From Lentisphaerae bacterium GWF2_50_93 (GTDB lineage Bacteria; Verrucomicrobiota; Lentisphaeria; Victivallales; GWF2-50-93), in NCBI GenBank assembly GCA_001804815.1, contig MHBI01000065.1, forward strand, positions 27,337 through 91,336: DNA of 64,000 bases, in the 5' to 3' direction. How positions within the stretch are numbered: position 1 is the first letter of the stretch; the number at the start of each line of letters is the position of its first letter. The position numbers and the translations under genes are program-made. Of this stretch, positions 19,059 to 28,188 are shown in pieces. The notes beneath the pieces are model-generated. The model had not been told where the DNA came from. It did not search any database and saw nothing but the letters and a program-made list of their open reading frames with translations.

Positions 19059-20444
19059 TTATTTTTTCCTAGGATCAAATGAATAAAGGCCTGTGGTGAT
19101 CGTCCATGCGTCATCCATCGGCATCACCTTGCGTTCATGCTTTGCCCCCCAGGAATCCGTGTAGAGGATTTCGCTCTTCTCCTTATTATATCCGAAGATT
19201 ATGCGCATATGCCCGCCTCCAGCCTGCGGAAGCCCTTCCTCCTTGACGATTCCCAGTATGACGCTCCACATGAGGGGAATCCCCGCGTCGACATGCTTCA
19301 TGATATCTGTCTGGAAACCTTTGTACCCTGATTTGTCCTTTTCACATTTTGCTTCCTTCAGCATTGCCGGTTCGGAGCCCATGGCATGATATATAGCCCC
19401 GATGTCAATGACGCGTCCATACCCGATTTCCCTTTTGCCGGCCTTTTTTGACAGCTTGTTGTAGTCGTTGACCATCTTCATGAAATCCTGGAGCTTGAAA
19501 TCCACATGGGTCCTTATCATTACTCCGAACTTGCCTTGGACTTTTTTAAGCATGTCGATCATTTCATCCGGACTCGTGCCGCGTGAGGAGGACGAGCTTG
19601 CAAGTTGTGCCAGGACGTTCTGATCGGCATCTGTCCCATAGTATTTGAGGATGCGTTCCGCCGTCGCAACCGCGCAATATCCCTTCTGCCCCTGGTCGAC
19701 CATGGGAATATTTTCAATGTAGATGAAACCCTTGTCATCCTTCTTGACGTTCTGCTTGATGTCCATGGCCGATGCGACATCAGCCTTTTTCGGAGTCGAT
19801 GTCATTTTCCTGGGATCATTCTTCGGATCGAACTTTGAAATGGTCAGCTTGATGTATTCCGCCCTGAATCTAATCTTCTTGTCCCTCATAAAGGGATCTT
19901 CAACATCCTGCGCCTTGATCTTTTCGCTGGCGCTCCATTTCATTTCAACGGCCAGGCTGTTGTTCTTCACCCAGACTTTCCTCTCGATGTACATTCCCAT
20001 CGTGAGTCTTTCCCTCTGCGATGACACACCCTTGTCGCCGGCCCATGCTTCGATTTTTTTCAGGTCCTCATCAACCATGCCCATGAAAATATCTTCGGAT
20101 TTCTTCCCCTTGTCATCGGTTATTTCCCCGGAATCCCCGCGGTTGAAGAGGGAGATTTCTATCTGGCTCACCTTGCCGCCTTCAAAACGGATTATCGTCT
20201 CCCAGGACTTCATTCCGAGAAAGGTCATCGGCGGACTGTTGCCGTAGCCGGGATATCTCACTCCTTCCTTCTTGTCGGAAAGCCATCTGAAATACATTTG
20301 ATTGCTCGGATCAAGGAAATTATCAGAAGTCCTATTCCAGAGCTTTTCATCATCTACGAAAGTCTCCAGCCTGGCAAAATCAGCGGAAAAGGAATTCAGT
20401 CCGGCAAGCATCATCGTCAGAAGAATGAGAATTTTCGTTTTCAT
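19059..20444 (-). CDS. Exported C39-like cysteine peptidase domain protein
   Basis: 461 residues with a signal peptide (about 1-21). The first 220 residues have no clear family. From about 245 a papain-like C39-type fold is visible: QGQKGYCAVATAERILKYYG with Cys257, GGGHMRIIFGYN with His412, and Asp430 in YTDSWG. All three catalytic residues are in the right order, so an active peptidase is plausible. It acts outside the cytoplasm. Its location inside the riboflavin operon, between ftsY and ribD, has no obvious functional link; AGGGGG lies five bases before the ATG, so it is well translated from the shared message. Confidence 0.75.
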   Translation of the reverse strand: MKTKILILLTMMLAGLNSFSADFARLETFVDDEKLWNRTSDNFLDPSNQMYFRWLSDKKEGVRYPGYGNSPPMTFLGMKSWETIIRFEGGKVSQIEISLFNRGDSGEITDDKGKKSEDIFMGMVDEDLKKIEAWAGDKGVSSQRERLTMGMYIERKVWVKNNSLAVEMKWSASEKIKAQDVEDPFMRDKKIRFRAEYIKLTISKFDPKNDPRKMTSTPKKADVASAMDIKQNVKKDDKGFIYIENIPMVDQGQKGYCAVATAERILKYYGTDADQNVLAQLASSSSSRGTSPDEMIDMLKKVQGKFGVMIRTHVDFKLQDFMKMVNDYNKLSKKAGKREIGYGRVIDIGAIYHAMGSEPAMLKEAKCEKDKSGYKGFQTDIMKHVDAGIPLMWSVILGIVKEEGLPQAGGGHMRIIFGYNKEKSEILYTDSWGAKHERKVMPMDDAWTITTGLYSFDPRKK

Positions 20445-20464
20445 TACAACCCCCTAAAGTAACG

Positions 20465-21391
20465 TTAAGCGGTCTTTTTGGAGAAGAGCGCATTGGCGAA
20501 CATTTCAGGATCGAACGGCTGAAGGTCCTCTGGCTGTTCTCCGAGGCCGGCAAATATCACCGGCAGGTGGAATTCCTCCTCTATCGCCACTACGATCCCG
20601 CCTTTTCCAGTGCCGTCGAGCTTTGTCAATATCAATCCCGTTACGCCTGATGTGCTCAGGAACTCCTTCGCCTGCACCAGGGCGTTGGCCCCCATGCTCG
20701 CATCAATTGTCAGCCATACATGGTGCGGAGCTTCCGGATAGACCTTGCCTATGACTCGTGTCATCTTGGAGAGCTCGTCCATCAGACCTTTCCTAGTGTG
20801 CTGCCGTCCAGCAGTATCGAGTATCAGAAAATCATATTTCTTTGCCAGTCCCGACTGGACGGCATCAAACGCGACGGAGGATGGATCGGCGCCGGAGGTC
20901 GAGGAGATCACGTTGCACTTTGCCCTGTCACCCCATAGCTTGAGCTGCTCGACCGCAGCGGCCCGGAACGTGTCGCATGCGGCCAGAAGCACCGTTTTGC
21001 CGTCGTTTTTCCATAGATAGGCGAGTTTGCCGGCGCTGGTTGTCTTGCCGCTGCCGTTGACCCCGACTATTAGAATCACGTTCAATGAGTCAGTCTTATA
21101 AAAAGGATCCTTCCGGTTCTTGTTCAGGATCGCGGTAATGTCGGTGCGCGCGATTTCCATTATGTCGTCAGTGGTCTTTATGATGCCACGGGAATACCTG
21201 TCCTTGATGTCATTGACGATCTTCGTGCTGGCCGCAAGTCCGAAATCCGCGCCGATGAGGCCTTCCTTGAGCTTTTCATAGGTCTCGTCGTTCCATGCCG
21301 CGGTGCCCGTGAATATCCCGCCGAGTGAGCGGGATATCGACGTTGCGGTCTTCTGGAGTCCGCGCTGGAAAACTGAAAAGATGGATTTCAT
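20465..21391 (-). CDS. ftsY: Signal recognition particle receptor FtsY
   Basis: 308 residues, the NG domain only, without the long acidic A domain of Escherichia coli FtsY. The GTPase motifs are GVNGSGKTT (110-118), DTAGRQHT and TKLDGTGKGG. It docks SRP-bound ribosomes at the membrane. The ATG directly follows the nusB stop with no spacer (TAA then ATG), so translation is probably coupled. Confidence 0.95.
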   Translation of the reverse strand: MKSIFSVFQRGLQKTATSISRSLGGIFTGTAAWNDETYEKLKEGLIGADFGLAASTKIVNDIKDRYSRGIIKTTDDIMEIARTDITAILNKNRKDPFYKTDSLNVILIVGVNGSGKTTSAGKLAYLWKNDGKTVLLAACDTFRAAAVEQLKLWGDRAKCNVISSTSGADPSSVAFDAVQSGLAKKYDFLILDTAGRQHTRKGLMDELSKMTRVIGKVYPEAPHHVWLTIDASMGANALVQAKEFLSTSGVTGLILTKLDGTGKGGIVVAIEEEFHLPVIFAGLGEQPEDLQPFDPEMFANALFSKKTA

Positions 21392-21892
21392 TTATTTCGT
21401 TGCAGCCTCTCTTGCAGGTCTTTTAAGAGTGTCCTTTATCGCATTGAGTATGCCGTTTACGAACGAGCTTGATTCATCGCCCCCGAAGGACTTGGCGATC
21501 TCCACTGCCTCGTTGATGCTTACCACCGGAGGTATTTCCGGGCAGTTGAGCATTTCATAGGTGGCTATCCTCAGTATGTTCCTGTCCACTATCGCCATCC
21601 TGTCGATCTTCCATTTGGTTGCGAATTTCGCAATGACTTCGTCAGTCTCGGCTTTCTTTTCGATTGAACCTTTGATCAGCTTTTCCGCGAATTCCTTGCT
21701 TTTCCTGAAGATCCTGTTCTGCGGATATATTCCTGATTCATCGAGCTGGGTCCAGAAATATTCCAGGTTCTTGCCGTCGAAATCCTCGTTCATGTCGAAC
21801 TGGAAGAGGAACTGCATCGCGAATTCGCGTCCGAGCCGCCTGGGATCCGGATCCTTGCGGAAATTGTTGTTGTCTTTGTCTGGTAAATTCAT
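21392..21892 (-). CDS. nusB: Transcription antitermination protein NusB
   Basis: 166 residues with the all-helical NusB fold pattern: RRLGREFAMQFLFQFD near the N-terminus, then VDRNILRIATYEML and PPVVSINEAVEIAKSFGGDESSSFVNGILN, the family signature. It acts with NusE at boxA in rRNA antitermination. GGAG lies five bases before the ATG. The ribH-nusB neighbourhood is common in bacteria. Confidence 0.95.
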   Translation of the reverse strand: MNLPDKDNNNFRKDPDPRRLGREFAMQFLFQFDMNEDFDGKNLEYFWTQLDESGIYPQNRIFRKSKEFAEKLIKGSIEKKAETDEVIAKFATKWKIDRMAIVDRNILRIATYEMLNCPEIPPVVSINEAVEIAKSFGGDESSSFVNGILNAIKDTLKRPAREAATK

Positions 21893-21907
21893 TTATCTCC
21901 GTATGTC

Positions 21908-22393
21908 TTATTTTCCGGGCATGGCCCGCATGAGGTTTGCCATTTCAATTGCGGTCTTCGCGGCGTCGGAACCCTTGTTGCCGGCCTTTGTACCGCTTCT
22001 TTCAATTGCCTGCTCGATGTCGTTCGCATTGATCACTCCGTTTATCACGGGGACGCCGAACTCGAGCGCAAGCATCGCCGTACACTTCGAAACTTCCGAG
22101 CTTATGAGCGTGGCGTGAGGCGTCGCGCCCTGTATCACTACGCCAAGAGCGATCACAGCGTCATATTTCTTGGTTGAGAGGAATCTCTTTACGACCGTCG
22201 GAATCTCATATGATCCCGGAACCCACGCGACATCGATGTCTTCAGTCCTGCCACCATGCCTGACAACTGCGTCAACAGCGCCCTCGAGCAGCTTGCTCAC
22301 GAAGAATTCGTTGAACCTGGCGCACACGATGGCTATGCGGAGACCCTTGGCGTCAAGAGTCCCTTCATAAATGTTTTTGACCTGCTTGTTCAT
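21908..22393 (-). CDS. ribH: 6,7-dimethyl-8-ribityllumazine synthase
   Basis: 161 residues. Family motifs ARFNEFFVSKLLEGAV, VPGSYEIP and LGVVIQGATPH with the catalytic His are present; the later NGVINANDIEQAIERSG is also typical. It condenses the ribityl pyrimidine with dihydroxybutanone phosphate. An AAGGAG site is six bases before the ATG. Between ribBA and nusB in the operon. Confidence 0.95.
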   Translation of the reverse strand: MNKQVKNIYEGTLDAKGLRIAIVCARFNEFFVSKLLEGAVDAVVRHGGRTEDIDVAWVPGSYEIPTVVKRFLSTKKYDAVIALGVVIQGATPHATLISSEVSKCTAMLALEFGVPVINGVINANDIEQAIERSGTKAGNKGSDAAKTAIEMANLMRAMPGK

Positions 22394-22424
22394 AAACTTC
22401 TCCTTTTAAAATTTTGTAAAAATT

Positions 22425-23621
22425 TTATATCAGGTGCCCCATCTTCTTCTTCTTGGTCTTCAGATATCTTTCATTGTGCTTGTGAGGCTCGATGACAAGG
22501 GGTTTCCTTGCTTTTATTGAAATTCCATAACCTTTGATTCCGACGATCTTCTGGGGGTTGTTCGTAAGAAGAGTAATGCTTTTCACGCCAAGGTCAAGCA
22601 GGATCTGTGCACCGAGCCCATATTCGCGGAGGTCCGGAGGAAATCCAAGCTTCTCGTTGGCCTCGACTGTGTCGCAGCCTTCTTCCTGGAGTCGGTACGC
22701 ATGGATCTTGTTCGCAAGCCCGATTCCGCGCCCTTCCTGCCGCATGTAGACGATGATGCCGGCTCCCTTTTCCGCTATCAGCTTCATCGCCGTCTCAAGC
22801 TGTTCCCCGCAGTCGCACCTCTGTGAATGGAAAACGTCGCCCGTCAGGCATTCGCTGTGGACGCGCACCAGGACATCGCTTTTTCCTTCGACATCGCCGT
22901 ATACCAGGGCGAGATGCTCCATATTGTCGAGTGCCGAACGGTAGAGATGGAGTTTGAACATGCCGTGACGGGTCGGGAGATTTACGGACTGCTCCTTGAA
23001 TATAAGCCTCTCATGCTTCCGCCTGTATGCAATAATGTCGGAAATAGTGCACCAGAGGAGCCTGTGTTTCTTCCTGAACTTATCAAGCTGTGGCAGACGC
23101 GCCATAGTTCCGTCCTCATTCATTATCTCGCAGATCACGCCGGCCGGATAAAGGCCTGCGAGTTTCGCAAGATCGACCGTCGCCTCAGTATGTCCTGCCC
23201 TCTGGAGGACTCCGCCTGGTCGTGCTATCAACGGGAAAACATGGCCGGGAACAATAAAGTCAGCTCTCGACATGACAGGATCAATCAGCGCCTCTATGGT
23301 TTTTGACCGGTCAAATGCTGATATTCCGGTGGTCGTGCCTTCCTTTACGTCTACGCTTACAGTAAAAGCTGTATGGAACGGATCCTTGCTGGGAGCCATG
23401 ATGTCAAGTTCAAGCTGCTTAGCCCTTTCATCAGTGACCGGCGCACAGATCAGACCTCGTCCGTGTGTCGCCATGAAATTTATTGCCTTAGGCGTTACTT
23501 TTGCCGCAGCAATTACAAGATCCCCCTCGTTTTCACGGTTCTCGTCGTCAGTAACAATAATCATGTCGCCTTTCCTGAAGGCCTTGACGACTTTTTCAAT
23601 GCTATCGAATTTTGTTTTCAT
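22425..23621 (-). CDS. ribBA: Fused DHBP synthase / GTP cyclohydrolase II
   Basis: 398 residues. The N-terminal half is 3,4-dihydroxy-2-butanone 4-phosphate synthase ([11 protein letters not shown] near 25, then RGLICAPVT and the PGHVFPL loop). The C-terminal half is GTP cyclohydrolase II, with the zinc cysteines in [16 protein letters not shown], then [12 protein letters not shown] and GLGAQIL. It supplies both precursors of riboflavin. It is the first gene behind the FMN riboswitch, so flavin level should control the whole operon. Confidence 0.95.
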   Translation of the reverse strand: MKTKFDSIEKVVKAFRKGDMIIVTDDENRENEGDLVIAAAKVTPKAINFMATHGRGLICAPVTDERAKQLELDIMAPSKDPFHTAFTVSVDVKEGTTTGISAFDRSKTIEALIDPVMSRADFIVPGHVFPLIARPGGVLQRAGHTEATVDLAKLAGLYPAGVICEIMNEDGTMARLPQLDKFRKKHRLLWCTISDIIAYRRKHERLIFKEQSVNLPTRHGMFKLHLYRSALDNMEHLALVYGDVEGKSDVLVRVHSECLTGDVFHSQRCDCGEQLETAMKLIAEKGAGIIVYMRQEGRGIGLANKIHAYRLQEEGCDTVEANEKLGFPPDLREYGLGAQILLDLGVKSITLLTNNPQKIVGIKGYGISIKARKPLVIEPHKHNERYLKTKKKKMGHLI

Positions 23622-23789
23622 TTATCCACTTTAAGTTAATATCAAGTTACAGTCAAAGAGAACGGCAACAGAGTGCCGTTGCTACAATAAATCCAAGCTG
23701 TAGCCGCATCACTCTGCTGACGCGTTTTTTTCTCAAAGAATACAACTCGGTATTATCTTTAACTTCATAGAAATCCAGTTCCCGTTGCC

Positions 23790-23817
23790 AAAAAAAAGCC
23801 CCGGAAAAGTCCAGGGC
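23790..23817 (-). terminator. Expression-platform terminator of the FMN riboswitch
   Basis: Hairpin with arms GCCCTGGAC and GTCC..GGGGC-type pairing (23798-23817) followed on the minus strand by eight T residues (23797-23790), placed between the aptamer and ribBA. Confidence 0.8.
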
Positions 23818-23837
23818 ATGAAAATACAGGCGCGATG

Positions 23838-23976
23838 TCGCTGTCTTCTCTCATCCAGACTGAACTGTCGGTCATGGAGTTTCACCATGTCAGTCCCGTT
23901 TGTCACGGGAGTCGCGGACTATACCGCCGGTCAGGAATCATCCTCCGCATGGAGGACTAACCTAGCCCCGAAGATC
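23838..23976 (-). ncRNA. FMN riboswitch (RFN element)
   Basis: Read on the minus strand it starts CTTCGGGGC and contains the invariant blocks GACCGGCGGT, AGTCCGCGA, GGTGAAACTCC, GACCGACAGT and GGATGAGAGAAGA in the right order, with a variable hairpin of GGAGGA-type arms. It precedes ribBA and is followed by a terminator hairpin, so FMN binding should end transcription early. Confidence 0.95.
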
Positions 23977-24000
23977 TGAAAAATACGTTTTAAAGAACAT

Positions 24001-24025
24001 ATAAATTGCGATTTTCGCAATTTAT
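24001..24025 (-). terminator. Hairpin at the end of the ABC ATPase gene
   Basis: Eleven-base arms ATAAATTGCGA and TCGCAATTTAT around TTT, starting within the stop codon. No strong U-tract follows, so termination is not certain. Its core GCGATTTTCGC is close to the recurring GCGAAnTYCGC motif. Confidence 0.5.
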
Positions 24026-25125
24026 CATATGATGAACTTTTCCGTGGCCTGGTCAAAAATATGCGCTTTTGACATCAGGACTGAAAGCTCGATATCATCG
24101 CCTACGGAAGTCTTCCTGTGGGCGTCGACTCGTGAAATGAACGACTGTTCGCCGGTACTCAGGTAAAGGTAGGTTTCAGCGCCCATCGGCTCTATGACTT
24201 CGACCTTCGCCTTGATCTTTGAAGCGCCCGGTTTGCTTTCTGCTTCCGGTGAACCGACATCTTCAGGTCTTACACCGAATACAATTTTCTTGTCAACGAA
24301 AGCTTCAACGGTGTCTTTCCATTCATCAGGGAGCTTTATCAGCATGGCGCCTTCCTTGAAATAGAGCTTGCCTTCCTGTTTCACCATCACACCCTTGAAG
24401 AAATTCATTGGAGGTGTTCCGATAAAACCGGCCACGAAAAGATTTGCCGGACGATCATAGACGTTGAGGGGTGTGTCGACCTGCTGGATGATTCCGTCCT
24501 TCATTACGACTATCCGGTCGGCCATTGTCATGGCTTCGATCTGATCATGCGTAACATATATCATCGTCGTTTCAAGCCTTGTGTGGAGCTTGCTGATTTC
24601 CGTGCGCATCTGCACGCGCATCTTGGCGTCGAGGTTGGAGAGCGGTTCGTCGAAGAGGAATGCTTCAGGCTTGCGGACGATCGCACGGCCTACTGCAACA
24701 CGCTGTCTCTGTCCGCCGGAGAGGGCCTTCGGACGGCGGTGCAGGTATTCCTTGATTCCGAGAAGTTCCGCGGCCTCCTGGACTCGCTTGTCGATGTCGG
24801 CCTTCTTGAATTTGCGGAGCTTGAGACCGAACGCCATGTTTTCATAGACGGTCATGTGGGGATAGAGCGCATAGTTCTGGAAAACCATCGCGATATCGCG
24901 GTCCTTCGGAGGAACATCATTCACGACTCTCGTTCCAATGCTTACAGTTCCAGAGGAGATTTCCTCGAGTCCGGCAACCATTCGGAGAGTTGTCGATTTG
25001 CCACAGCCTGAAGGGCCTACCAGAACAACGAATTCCCTGTTCTTGATATAGAGATTTACATTGTCTACTGCTTTGACATTGCCGGGATAAATCTTGCATA
25101 CATCTTTGAGTGTTACATCTGCCAT
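24025..25125 (-). CDS. ABC transporter ATPase, UgpC/MalK/MsmX type
   Basis: 366 residues. Walker A GPSGCGKST (37-45), Q-loop VFQNYALYPHMTV, signature LSGGQRQRVAVGRAI, Walker B EAFLFDEPLSNLD and the switch His in THDQIEAM are intact. The C-terminal 120 residues form the TOBE/regulatory domain of carbohydrate-importer ATPases. No permease or binding protein is nearby, so it probably serves several sugar importers encoded elsewhere, as MsmX does in Bacillus. Cytoplasmic, membrane-associated. Confidence 0.9.
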   Translation of the reverse strand: MADVTLKDVCKIYPGNVKAVDNVNLYIKNREFVVLVGPSGCGKSTTLRMVAGLEEISSGTVSIGTRVVNDVPPKDRDIAMVFQNYALYPHMTVYENMAFGLKLRKFKKADIDKRVQEAAELLGIKEYLHRRPKALSGGQRQRVAVGRAIVRKPEAFLFDEPLSNLDAKMRVQMRTEISKLHTRLETTMIYVTHDQIEAMTMADRIVVMKDGIIQQVDTPLNVYDRPANLFVAGFIGTPPMNFFKGVMVKQEGKLYFKEGAMLIKLPDEWKDTVEAFVDKKIVFGVRPEDVGSPEAESKPGASKIKAKVEVIEPMGAETYLYLSTGEQSFISRVDAHRKTSVGDDIELSVLMSKAHIFDQATEKFII

Positions 25126-25249
25126 GGTTCAGGCCCCGTTTTATTTGTTAATGTTTAATTATGAACAACAATTCCGATAAATTATACCCATACATGCCAA
25201 AATATCAATGGGATATGGAAAATTTGCCCGAAAATTATGGATACTCGGG

Positions 25250-25518
25250 AACCGCAGATGGACGCTGATAAACGCAGAACTTCAGTAGTTGTTGACAATC
25301 CTTTTTCTCTGTTAATTTATTTATTTCTTCATGGGTCATGAAATTTTCTGCCTTTTCTTGAAGTAATTTCAAAACTCTGGACGCGTCAAGCGCGTCCCTC
25401 CATTTTTTTACGCCCGTTTCGGGCGTGGAGGGTCATGCTTGCCATGACCGATTCTTGAGTTTTGAAATTGCCTCTCTCGCATAAATCATACTGTGTTTAT
25501 CAGCGTTCATCTGCGGTT
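25250..25518. mobile_element. Nested palindromic element, MITE-like
   Basis: Outer inverted repeats of 28 bp at 25250-25277 and 25491-25518 (26 of 28 match, starting AACCGCAGATG). Inner perfect 13-bp arms AATTTCAAAACTC (25365-25377) and GAGTTTTGAAATT (25457-25469). Inside these: hairpins 25379-25397 (GGACGCG / CGCGTCC), 25396-25432 (CCCTCCA / TGGAGGG enclosing CGCCCGTTTCGGGCG) and 25431-25449 (GGTCATG / CATGACC). No ORF. The right end overlaps the 3' end of the pabB-like gene and supplies its last codons. The rest of the 25126-25506 gap shows nothing else. Confidence 0.7.
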
Positions 25519-27282
25519 AATTGTTCCCTCCGCTCCGCCTCTGACCGAATTTCCAATAAGTATCGTCTCAGCCTTCTTCATGTCATCTACGGTAATTCTT
25601 GTCTCAGTCGCATGAAGTCTTCTGATTGTTTTTGCACGCCAGATCCCGGGCAACAGTCCGCAGGAGAGGGGGGGCGTGAGCCATCTGCCGCCTTTTAGAA
25701 TGAAGATGCTGCTTATCGCCCCTTCGGCGATCTCTCCCTTTTCATTCTGGAAGATGACTTCGTCAAAACCTTCGGCATGGGCCTCCTTGAATTCATCATC
25801 GTAGAACTTCCTGTTCGTTGTCTTGTGATAAAGGAAGACATCTTTGGCGTCAGTCTTGGTCTTTGAAAGCTTCAACCTGAGCAGTTCCTTGCCCCATCCA
25901 GTCTTTCCCAGGGATACATGCTCGGTTTCAGCCTTCCCATCTTCAGATATCAGGAGCCTGACTCTCGCATTATTTAATCTACTCTTTGATAAATATGACA
26001 TGAGTCTGCTCATGGCTTTTTTTGTTTTCCCCTCATCCCATTTCCTGCCGAAGTAAGACTGCGAATTCCACGCACGTTCCAAGTGTTCCTTCAGATAAAT
26101 AAAGCCTTTCCCCCTTTTCCAGAGAATGGTTTCGAGGATCTTGAAATCCGGTTTTGCAAAATTCGCAAAACCGCTCTTAACCAGGCATTCGGTCCATTCC
26201 TTCCCAGGTTCTGAATCTGCAACGATCCCGCTGCCGATTCCCAGCTCGGTACGACTTCCTGAACATATTAGAGTCCTTATGGCGACATTCAGACAGAAAT
26301 CGCCGTCTGGCATGAAACAGCCGATCGAGCCGGTGTATACTTTCCTCGGAGTCGTTTCAAGCTCGGATATTATCTCCATCGCACGGATTTTCGGCGCGCC
26401 GGTTATTGATGCCGGTGGAAATGTAGCCGCGAGGATTTTAGATATGGATATGCCTGCCGACAGGCGTCCGCAGACACCGCTGACCATCTGGTGGACTGTC
26501 GGATATGTGTCGACATGGAACAGGGGGGCGGACTTGATTGAGCCGGTTTCACAGATCCGTCCGAGATCATTCCTGACCATGTCGACGATCATTATGTTCT
26601 CAGCCCGGTTTTTGACATCATTCGAAAGGTCTTTTGCTGTTTGTCTGTCCTCTTCATAGGTGAGTGCGCGGCTGGCTGTCCCCTTCATTGGAAGACTCCG
26701 TATTTTTCCGGAAACCGACTCCAGGAAAAGCTCGGGCGAATTTGAGATGATCCTGAGTTTGCCAGTGTTGATGAATGCAGCATAGGGCACAGGATGCGAA
26801 TGGAAAAGATTCATGAATAGAAGTTCAGGATCATCGACACCTTTTCCAGAAACCCTGAAAGTATAATTCACCTGATATGTGTCGCCGTCATAGATGTATT
26901 TCCTGATCTTCCTTACGTTTTTTAAATAAATATTTTTCCTCGTTTCCGGTGACAGCGCAATAGATGGCTGACGGGAGGTTAAATCATTTGGAGATTGGAA
27001 TGGGGAAAAATATCTGTAGGCTGAAAACCAGAGAAGGGGAAGCTTCCCAGGTTCCCTGGTCTTGTTGGCGGGATCAAAGGCCTGGGCTGCTTCATACGAA
27101 ATGAATCCGGCAACGAATAATCCTTTTCTCAGTGAGGCTTCAACCTGTTTAAGAGCAGGAACAACCTCTGAAGTTTTACAAGCGGAAAACGTCTCCACGG
27201 GATCCTTGAACAAACCCCATTCAATTTTACTTCCAGGCAAACGGCATACCACCGTCCCCGCCATCTTTAAAACATCATCCAT
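25507..27282 (-). CDS. pabB: Aminodeoxychorismate synthase component I fused to a PabC-like lyase
   Basis: 591 residues. Residues about 110-375 are the chorismate-using domain (GDTYQVNYTFR, PELFLE, LPMKGTASR, ENIMIVDMVRNDLGRI, PPASITGAPKIRAMEII, GSGIVADSEPGKEWTE). The rest (about 390-591) resembles class IV PLP enzymes: aminodeoxychorismate lyase PabC, with LKEHLERAW, a lysine in YHKTTNRKFYDD, and the substrate/PLP-binding EVIFQNEKGEIAEGAISSIF. Together they make 4-aminobenzoate for folate, with a PabA amidotransferase elsewhere. The last residues (from about NRR) are encoded by the outer repeat of the nested palindromic element, suggesting a replaced C-terminus. Confidence 0.9.
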   Translation of the reverse strand: MDDVLKMAGTVVCRLPGSKIEWGLFKDPVETFSACKTSEVVPALKQVEASLRKGLFVAGFISYEAAQAFDPANKTREPGKLPLLWFSAYRYFSPFQSPNDLTSRQPSIALSPETRKNIYLKNVRKIRKYIYDGDTYQVNYTFRVSGKGVDDPELLFMNLFHSHPVPYAAFINTGKLRIISNSPELFLESVSGKIRSLPMKGTASRALTYEEDRQTAKDLSNDVKNRAENIMIVDMVRNDLGRICETGSIKSAPLFHVDTYPTVHQMVSGVCGRLSAGISISKILAATFPPASITGAPKIRAMEIISELETTPRKVYTGSIGCFMPDGDFCLNVAIRTLICSGSRTELGIGSGIVADSEPGKEWTECLVKSGFANFAKPDFKILETILWKRGKGFIYLKEHLERAWNSQSYFGRKWDEGKTKKAMSRLMSYLSKSRLNNARVRLLISEDGKAETEHVSLGKTGWGKELLRLKLSKTKTDAKDVFLYHKTTNRKFYDDEFKEAHAEGFDEVIFQNEKGEIAEGAISSIFILKGGRWLTPPLSCGLLPGIWRAKTIRRLHATETRITVDDMKKAETILIGNSVRGGAEGTINRR

Positions 27283-27349
27283 TTTTTAATTCGGTGCCAT
27301 TCTAGTTAAATCATTGTATGTAAAGAATATATGAATAAAGTATTGCATT

Positions 27350-28036
27350 TTAAACTTTTCTTGGTCTACCACGCGGACGCGCTGATAATCTACCCGATTC
27401 AATCATTATATTTGCTGCAAATTCCTTGTCACCGATAATTGAAGCTCCAGATGAGAACAGCTCAGCATCTTCGGCAGGAGTCTTTGTTATAAAATTCCCG
27501 TAGAATATCCGTCTCTCATTGTCGCTCCCGCCAAGCTCAAGCCAATATGGATGCCTGTGGGCATCAACAATCGGATCTTCCCTGCCTTCCACATACGTAG
27601 CAGCGCTTGACCACCTGTAGTCAGTTGGTACTTTTATCCCTTCTATTCCAGCAGCAATCGGATTGCGTTCAATATACCTGCCAAGTCTCAGGAGGCATCC
27701 TTCCTTTTGAACGACAACACTCTTGAATCTTCCTTGCCAGATCGTTCCGCGGCCAGTACCATGCTTCTTATGCCAGTAACGACTGTAAAGGGAGGATACC
27801 TTGCTTAAATAGCATGATAGCTCTCTCACGTTCAACGCTTCAACGGCCAGGTGAAAATGGTTTGACATGATCGCCCAGTGGTAGATGCTTATCCTAGTGT
27901 TGATTTTCTGGCTGACAAGCAATTCCAGGAATTTGTCGCGGTCTTCTTCAGATTCAAGAACCCAGCTGTTGTTGATCCCGCGGTTGATTACATGATAGAC
28001 GCCACGCCCAAGCCGACATCGGGGAACTCTGCCCAT
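27350..28036 (-). CDS. REP-associated tyrosine transposase (RAYT, Y1/IS200-like)
   Basis: 228 residues from the ATG at 28036, which has GGAGG five bases upstream; the ATG four codons earlier lacks a site. The HUH pair is in SNHFHL (His60, His62) and the candidate catalytic Tyr121 in RYIERNPIAAG. GRGVYHVINRG, the SRYWHKKH then RGTIWQGRFKS block and DYRWSS are typical for RAYTs. These enzymes nick and rejoin single-stranded DNA at REP hairpins with a GTAG foot, and such hairpins are plentiful in this window. It appears intact, with all motifs and a standard length. Confidence 0.9.
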   Translation of the reverse strand: MGRVPRCRLGRGVYHVINRGINNSWVLESEEDRDKFLELLVSQKINTRISIYHWAIMSNHFHLAVEALNVRELSCYLSKVSSLYSRYWHKKHGTGRGTIWQGRFKSVVVQKEGCLLRLGRYIERNPIAAGIEGIKVPTDYRWSSAATYVEGREDPIVDAHRHPYWLELGGSDNERRIFYGNFITKTPAEDAELFSSGASIIGDKEFAANIMIESGRLSARPRGRPRKV

Positions 28037-28065
28037 TTCAACCTCCATGATAGTAGGGAAAATGC

Positions 28066-28188
28066 ATTACTTTATTTGCAACATTCTTAATATCAAGCAT
28101 TAAATTAGAATGGCACCGATTATTTATTACTTTATTTGCAACATTCTTAATATCAAGCATTAAATTAGAATGGCACCGATTATTTATT
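28066..28188. repeat. Perfect tandem duplication, 60-bp period
   Basis: Two identical 60-bp copies (28066-28125 and 28126-28185) plus three further matching bases, with no mismatches. Each copy includes the right flanking repeat of the RAYT unit. Confidence 0.97.

Larger units (their letters stand above)
27291..28188. mobile_element. RAYT unit bounded by imperfect inverted repeats
   Basis: The left flank (27291-27351) and right flank (28059-28119) are about 61 bp each and inverted copies of one another. They share TCGGTGCCATTCTA at the outer edge and AAAATGCA plus TACTTTATT at the inner edge; the middle aligns with one gap. The right flank is then repeated in tandem: 28066-28125 and 28126-28185 are identical. 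The transposase gene lies exactly between the flanks. Confidence 0.75.

Noticed and set aside
24001..24025. Second riboswitch or leader before the ABC ATPase
   Set aside because: The hairpin is at the 3' end of that gene, not its 5' end, and has no conserved aptamer core.
28066..28188. Possible CRISPR-like array
   Set aside because: It is a simple head-to-tail duplication without spacers and with no cas genes nearby.
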